From the NCBI GenBank assembly GCA_025504975.1, contig JANUWI010000008.1:1517661-1581660 (forward strand): 64,000 bases of DNA. Reading direction: 5' to 3'. Position numbers and translations under genes: made by a program. Each line of letters begins with the position of its first letter. The first letter of the stretch is position 1. Under the pieces are notes generated by a model. It searched no databases, had not been told where the DNA came from, and saw only the letters and a list, made by a program, of their open reading frames with translations. Below are positions 59,660 through 64,000 of the stretch, piece by piece. The stretch is from Plenodomus lindquistii. Taxonomy: Eukaryota > Ascomycota > Dothideomycetes > Pleosporales > Leptosphaeriaceae.

Positions 59660-59999
59660 TTAAAGAGTGACAAAGCCACTGAAGAAGAACTCGATTGGAT
59701 TTTATTCTTTCTGTAAAATGAAGACTCTAAATACCTCTTGTGAGGAGATACTTTTCGTTTCTTGTTGGATCTACAGAAAGAAACTCGTCAGGAGCGACAG
59801 GAGAGCAGTTTATATACATCGCCTCGGGGGGATTCCCCCGATGAGTCTGCCTTGCCTCCGAGATAAGCGCTGGGCTTGTCTCAGAATACCGGTTTTACAG
59901 TGGGACCAGCGGCAAGCAAAGGATATCGTTCGCTGGGCTTATCTGTAGAGATGTTGGCCCGAGGGGAGCGTGTTGGTATTCATAGTTCTGGTTAACCGA
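59660..59999 (-). repeat. PLE pseudo-LTR C
   Basis: About 340 bp, bracketed by TTAGGG units; contains an intact-core hammerhead and, on the minus strand, a TATATAAA box about 10 bp before stem I. Confidence 0.9.
59711..59800 (-). ncRNA. Type I hammerhead ribozyme, intact core (pseudo-LTR C)
   Basis: Read on the minus strand: stem I 5' arm CTGT C GCTC, core CTGACGA, stem II GTTTCTT/AAGAAAC with a 14-nt loop, GAAA, stem III (A)AGTATCTC/GAGGTATT(T) with loop CTCACAA, cleavage triplet TTA, stem I 3' arm GAGT...ACAG. Stem I has an internal loop, as in natural hammerheads that use loop-loop contacts. All invariant core bases are present. Predicted cleavage lies between 59728 and 59727. Hammerheads in pseudo-LTRs are an established feature of Penelope-like elements. 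Confidence 0.85.
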
Positions 60000-60555
60000 T
60001 TAGGGTTAGGGTCAGGGTTAGCGCCTTGGCGCTTGCCCTTCTCCTATTCCGTCTGTTTCCAGAAACCGCAATGGTCGACCTTAATCGAAATAACACCGAA
60101 ATGACTTACCAATCTCCTCTCGTTCTTTCCCCAATTGTCCTTCTTCCCCCAACGTCAAAATGGCTGTAAGAGAATTGGGCAAATGATCTCCCGACTCTTC
60201 GCACAGTACTTTGTGTCTTCGCCGAGGCTACTAGCACGTTTCGTGTGGTACTAAGAAGGGGCAAACCATTTTCCAGGTTCCTCTCAAAACAACCATGTTG
60301 ATGCTCCTTGAAGTGTGAAAGCTAGGCATGGTGCGTCGCGATACACAGCAAGGGTCAGGAAAGGTTCCAAATACCACTATTCACCCCTATCCATCCCTTC
60401 GCAATGCGCTTCAGTATCCGGGTTGCCCCTTCAATATTCACGGCTGACAGGCGAAGAGGTTTCAGGCGGGCTTCAGGTGGTGTGAGGTTCCTGGAAGGGT
60501 GTCAACGGCTTCGAGCATTACGCAGGAAGCAGCCTTTCTCTGAACATTGTAAGGC
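60000..60555 (-). other. 3' untranslated region of PLE copy 2
   Basis: Between RT stop and pseudo-LTR C. It ends in TTAGGGTTAGGGTCAGGG-type units at 60000-60022. The segment 60364-60490 is unrelated to the equivalent segment of copy 1 although both sides match. Confidence 0.7.
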
Positions 60556-62592
60556 TCAGGTCAGAGCTCGAGGGGACTGATAGGGCATTTCTGTGCTTAA
60601 GGATGACACAGATACCGACAAATCCTCGATGTCGATTTCTTCGATTTCCTTGGTAAGGATATTTCGATTTACCGCTCGCACAGAGTCCCACATGGACTTT
60701 GTACGTTTCTTGGCAACAAGAACATTCGGTGGGTATGGCAGGTCCGTAAGCCCATGACGGAACCATGCTTTCCTCATGTTCTCCCAGATAGCGGTCGAAG
60801 AAACCTGATCCCATACGGGGTTATATTTGGACACGGCAATGATTGCTTTCGTCCTTTCCCTTTTCTCCAGCCCGGAGCCGGGAAAGTAAGATCGCCATTG
60901 GACTTGCCGTGCCCAGGAGTGTAACACCCGATTTGGCCAGCCGCGCGCTCGGAGCCACGACAAAAATGTCGCCTTCCATGTCAAAAAGTATGACTCCTTA
61001 TAGCATATTGCGCGGACCCGGCTGAGCTCGCCTTTGATCATCCCCTTCTTGACCGACAGGGGATGGGCGCTTGCCCATGGGATATATTGGTGGTGGCTAA
61101 GCGCCTTGTGATAAGGCGCGAAGCACACCTCCGCCGACTCGGGGTGCGTGTGGAAGCGTACGTCGAGGAACGGGAGTTCGTGGGCGGAATGCGTCCATTG
61201 GATCGAAAGTCCGGGGACGCGTAATCGATCTAGCGCTTCGTCCGAAGGGTCAAGGGCGAAGATATCATCAATGTATCGTCTGTAAAACAGAGATGGTGAC
61301 GCGTTGATGAATCCTTGTTCGTAGAAGGCCATGAAAAGGTTTGCAAAGACTGGAGCGCAATGTAGCCCCATTGGCACTCCGTCTGTCTGACTAACCAAGT
61401 ATGGTCCGAGCTGAAACAAGGCGCTAAACCAGATTCGTTCGGCAGCGTCTAAAATCCAGTTCCTGGTCTGCTCATCATACCAGTCGCCGGAAGATAAGAT
61501 AAGCTGCAGGGCATCACGAAAATACCTCCATTGAATATTCGTGTACATGCCCGTCACATCTCCAGAATGGAGACGTGGAGAAGTTTCCAATCTCCTATTA
61601 AAATCTGCGACTTCTGAACACAGATTCCGACTGCTTTCACATATCCATGGGAAAGATCGTTGAACCGGTAAGAGAAGGGCGTGCAAAATCCTGGCCAGCG
61701 GTCCTAACACATAAGAATGCATAGGGACTATTGGCCGAATCTTCCATGGATTTTTGTGAATCTTTGGGATACCATGGAAGACAGGGATTGTCGTATTGGA
61801 ATACGCTGAACGCCAGAATTTTTGTACCTTTTTTGAAGAAAGGAACGGAAAAACTTCGCCGTTGGGCATCTTGAGCATTCTACCGTTCAGGTCATTGACG
61901 CAACCCGTGAAGAAATCGGTAAAAGCTTCCTTTCCTTGATGCTGAACCTCAAACAGCGGACGGCGCTCCCTGGGAGGGAGATGCGCTGTTGAAGGTGATG
62001 GTAGATCCAAAAAGGCTTGGATTTGTTCCTCGTACCATTCACGAGTGACGACGACAATCCCCAGGTTTTTGTCGGTGATGAAAGCCAGAAGCTGAGCTTC
62101 CGACAGCCATCTTTGCAGGTTTTTTGGATGGACGGTCACATGAAAGAGAGCATCGTCCTTTACATCTCGTCGGGGTATAGATCGCTCATGGAGCGCATGA
62201 CGCAGAGTCTTCCTCCCGTCAAGAATACCATCTGCAAACCAGTCGTCGTCAATGCCAGGGTCCCAACCGGAAGCGAGATACGGGATTGATTTCGCCCAGT
62301 CGGGGGTAACGTCATCTTGATCGTTACCTTTTTTCCAAAAATAGGTGAGGAGTCTGGCCTTGCGGCAAAGTTCCTCGAACCAATCTTCAGCAACCTTTTC
62401 CGAATATCGAATAGGGAAGAGGTGTTTCAAGTTTACACTAAGGGTGTACTCGATGTCCGGGGGAAGTCTGACACCATCGAGTTTGTGTACACCTGGTTTC
62501 CATGACATGAGAGTCTCAAACCAATGAGACGGCCATGTACGCCAGATGTACATGTGTTGTGCAGTGTTACTTGAGAGTTGGTAGAACTCCAA
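60556..62592 (-). CDS. Penelope-like reverse transcriptase, copy 2
   Basis: 678-codon frame (TTG at 62592; first ATG 62553), identical in protein to copy 1 except His13 in place of Tyr13, which lies just before the first Met. Catalytic Asp442-Asp443 of the YIDD box at 61269-61264. The seven other codon differences from copy 1 that I could find are all synonymous, so both copies have been under constraint or are very young. The frame is -1 relative to ORF1, and a canonical slippery heptamer lies in the overlap at 62679-62673. Confidence 0.92.
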   Translation of the reverse strand: MEFYQLSSNTAQHMYIWRTWPSHWFETLMSWKPGVHKLDGVRLPPDIEYTLSVNLKHLFPIRYSEKVAEDWFEELCRKARLLTYFWKKGNDQDDVTPDWAKSIPYLASGWDPGIDDDWFADGILDGRKTLRHALHERSIPRRDVKDDALFHVTVHPKNLQRWLSEAQLLAFITDKNLGIVVVTREWYEEQIQAFLDLPSPSTAHLPPRERRPLFEVQHQGKEAFTDFFTGCVNDLNGRMLKMPNGEVFPFLSSKKVQKFWRSAYSNTTIPVFHGIPKIHKNPWKIRPIVPMHSYVLGPLARILHALLLPVQRSFPWICESSRNLCSEVADFNRRLETSPRLHSGDVTGMYTNIQWRYFRDALQLILSSGDWYDEQTRNWILDAAERIWFSALFQLGPYLVSQTDGVPMGLHCAPVFANLFMAFYEQGFINASPSLFYRRYIDDIFALDPSDEALDRLRVPGLSIQWTHSAHELPFLDVRFHTHPESAEVCFAPYHKALSHHQYIPWASAHPLSVKKGMIKGELSRVRAICYKESYFLTWKATFLSWLRARGWPNRVLHSWARQVQWRSYFPGSGLEKRERTKAIIAVSKYNPVWDQVSSTAIWENMRKAWFRHGLTDLPYPPNVLVAKKRTKSMWDSVRAVNRNILTKEIEEIDIEDLSVSVSSLSTEMPYQSPRALT

Positions 62593-62627
62593 AGGCAGCT
62601 TGCCTGATGCAAAGGGAGCCGGTGCAT

Positions 62628-63626
62628 CTAAGGCTTCTTGGGCTGCCTTCTGGAGGAAGAACCGCGTTTTCCGTTTTTTTGTTGGCGGTTCTTCTTCCCA
62701 ATTTTGTTGGGATTCTTCTGGTTTTTGGTCTTGGAGGGACCAGCCCCTCTCCGACCTTTTCCCGATTTTTTCTTGTTGGCTTTGGCCTTGTCTTGGGCAG
62801 ACTGCCTTTGCCGTTTCGCGATTTCTTTGACGAACACTTCGAGACTTTTGGAGTCCGTTGGCATGACGGCTGTCCCGTCTCTACGTGCTCTTTTAACTGT
62901 GCTAGATTTCTTTGCCCTAAGGCTCATCTGTTTCTGCGCAGTATTCTCTCCAATTGATATGGCTGATTGTACCAGGGACAGGGAGCAGGCGGGGTCGAGC
63001 AGAATAGCCGAGGCCTCAAAGCTCACCCCTTCCATCTGGGCGATGGGTAACCAGCTTCTGTGTAGTAAATTCGCCTGCTGTGTCTGGTTGCATAGACCGG
63101 TCAGGGATTGCACCTCAAGGTCCTTGATTTCGATCATGCGGGTGAGTGACAGCTTTTTGGCTTCCTTGAGAGATTCATCGAAATTTCGCGGGATGCTACC
63201 GCCGTGTTCAGCAAGCTTGCTGACCTGAATGGACGGAGCACGAAGGGATTTAAGCTCCAGGATAGAGTCGAAGTTTTCTTTAGCGATGCAATCTCTCCAT
63301 TCCGCGAGGAGGGAGACTGCAAGCGCTTTCTTGACGTGTGCTTGCACAATGTTGTCAAGATTGACTCGAGTTCTGTCCTGTGCTACGGCTGGAACGCTAG
63401 ACACCAGTTGTGCAACGCTGCGCGAGTTGACGATTTTCTTCAGAAAAGCAGAAACGACTTCAAGCCCGAGGGCCATTCGTCGATTATGCAATTCCGAATT
63501 GACGCTGGATTGGGTTTCAACGGGAATGGTTGACGAGTCAACCTCCATATCGTCTTGGCGGGGTGAGGGGCCCGCCCTGGCGCGGTTCTGCTGTCCTCGT
63601 TGAGGAGTGTGTGGTGAAGCGGACAT
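62628..63626 (-). CDS. PLE ORF1, copy 2, basic protein of unknown function
   Basis: 332 residues, ATG at 63626, TAG at 62628. Differs from copy 1 at a few residues, most in the basic tail (Asp to Asn, Arg to Gln, Ser to Asn near KKNRQQKNGK) plus Met to Val upstream. Two of the three base-change sites in the tail are silent in the overlapping RT frame. Domain layout as in copy 1. Confidence 0.8.
   Translation of the reverse strand: MSASPHTPQRGQQNRARAGPSPRQDDMEVDSSTIPVETQSSVNSELHNRRMALGLEVVSAFLKKIVNSRSVAQLVSSVPAVAQDRTRVNLDNIVQAHVKKALAVSLLAEWRDCIAKENFDSILELKSLRAPSIQVSKLAEHGGSIPRNFDESLKEAKKLSLTRMIEIKDLEVQSLTGLCNQTQQANLLHRSWLPIAQMEGVSFEASAILLDPACSLSLVQSAISIGENTAQKQMSLRAKKSSTVKRARRDGTAVMPTDSKSLEVFVKEIAKRQRQSAQDKAKANKKKSGKGRRGAGPSKTKNQKNPNKIGKKNRQQKNGKRGSSSRRQPKKP
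62673..62679 (-). promoter_or_regulatory. Candidate -1 slippery heptamer between ORF1 and RT (copy 2)
   Basis: In the ORF1 frame the codons CAA AAA AAC give A AAA AAC, the canonical -1 slippery site. The -1 frame is open from here into RT. The equivalent in copy 1 (58209-58203) is A AAA AGC, a weaker match. No strong hairpin follows at the usual distance (a 5-bp AAGGC/GCCTT stem lies about 23 nt on), so use is uncertain. Confidence 0.4.
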
Positions 63627-63662
63627 GGTGACCAAAAGAGTTGTTGTTGAGGAGGGTTAGGG

Positions 63663-64000
63663 TTAAAGAGTGACAGAGCCACTGAAGAGGAACTCGATTG
63701 GATTTTATTCTTTCTGTAAAATGAAGACTCTAAATATCTCTTGTGAGGAGATACTTTTCGTTTCTTGTTGGATCTACAGAAAGAAACTCGTCAGGAGCGA
63801 CAGGAGAGCAGTTTATATACATCGCCTCGGGGGGATTCCCCCGATGAGTCTGCCTTGCCTCCGAGATAAGCGCTGGGCTTGTCTCAGAATACCGGTTTTA
63901 CAGTGGGACCGGCGGCAAGCAAAGGATATCGTTCGCTGGGCTTATCTGTAGAGATGTTGGCCCGAGGGGAGCGTGTTGGTATTCATAGTTCTGGTTAACC
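63663..64000 (-). repeat. PLE pseudo-LTR D (cut by window end)
   Basis: 338 bp visible, near-identical to pseudo-LTR C. It is the 5' pseudo-LTR of PLE copy 2 and ends in GGTTAACC at the window edge, where TTAGGG units follow in the other copies. Confidence 0.9.
63714..63803 (-). ncRNA. Type I hammerhead ribozyme, intact core (pseudo-LTR D)
   Basis: Same fold as in pseudo-LTR C with core CTGACGA, GAAA and triplet TTA. Stem III reads AGTATCTC/GAGATATT: relative to copy C a G-U pair is now A-U, so pairing is kept. Predicted cleavage between 63731 and 63730 would set the 5' end of the copy 2 RNA about 105 nt before the ORF1 ATG. Confidence 0.85.

Larger units (their letters stand above)
59660..63662 (-). 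mobile_element. EN-minus Penelope-like element, copy 2, with its 3' pseudo-LTR
   Basis: Same order as copy 1: ORF1 (63626-62628), RT (62553-60556), 3' region, TTAGGG units (60000-60022), pseudo-LTR C (59999-59660), then telomere-like repeats. Coding regions are nearly identical to copy 1 at an exact 4470-bp offset. All differences seen in RT are transitions. Further upstream sequence (pseudo-LTR D) runs to the window end, so another copy or the chromosome end may follow. Confidence 0.85.

Overview
The window looks like a chromosome end of a filamentous ascomycete (Pezizomycotina). The telomere repeat is TTAGGG. Short introns have fungal CTAAC/CTGAC branch points. About 45 kb is extremely AT-rich with CpA and TpG almost absent while ApC, GpT and CpT persist, which is the footprint of repeat-induced point mutation (RIP). 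The TTAGGG strand reads left to right, so the chromosome end lies to the right.

Layout. (1) 1-2246 is RIP-degraded DNA with short tandem repeats. (2) 2247-11883 is an intact, un-RIPped Ty3/gypsy LTR retrotransposon with identical 195-bp LTRs and a short target duplication. Its gag-protease and RT-RNaseH-integrase frames are joined by a textbook -1 frameshift signal (slippery heptamer plus a 9-bp hairpin that can form a pseudoknot). Between pol and the 3' LTR it carries an antisense gene whose four exons splice in silico to a 271-residue protein with a six-cysteine zinc-type domain. (3) 11884-about 42.8 kb is a RIPped graveyard. It contains a solo 182-bp LTR, a minus-strand Ty1/copia element of the same LTR family with a recognisable half-tRNA(iMet) primer site, a plus-strand Ty3/gypsy element with readable protease, RT and RNase H, further LTR fragments of that family in both orientations, and a gypsy protease/RT relic. 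(4) About 42.8-55.09 kb is a subtelomeric block, also mutated but retaining more CpA/TpG. It holds relics of a RecQ-like telomere-linked helicase and two unidentified long reading frames, all open except for TAA/TAG stops. Members of a palindromic hairpin family (GGGGTTTTA...TAAAACCCC) occur between them. The last relic is cut off mid-frame by telomere repeats.

(5) 55093-64000 is a terminal array: (TTAGGG)n followed by two nearly identical copies, exactly 4470 bp apart, of an endonuclease-lacking Penelope-like retroelement (EN-minus PLE, Athena/Coprina type). Each copy lies on the minus strand and encodes a 332-aa basic ORF1 and a PLE reverse transcriptase. They are bounded by about 340-bp pseudo-LTRs, four in the window, the last cut by the window edge. 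Each pseudo-LTR encodes a minus-strand type I hammerhead ribozyme: two have intact cores, one has a substitution at invariant G8, one is degraded. Every pseudo-LTR is bracketed by TTAGGG units. The element 3' end always faces the centromere-proximal telomere repeat, as expected if the 3' end of the G-rich telomere strand primes reverse transcription.

Read together, the sequence suggests a chromosome end that broke inside a decayed subtelomeric gene, gained a telomere, and was then extended by retroelements using telomeric ends as primers. RIP has destroyed the older internal repeats but left the terminal PLEs and the recent Ty3 insertion untouched. The strongest candidates for something undescribed are the two-ORF telomeric PLE with its hammerheads and the spliced antisense gene inside the Ty3 element.
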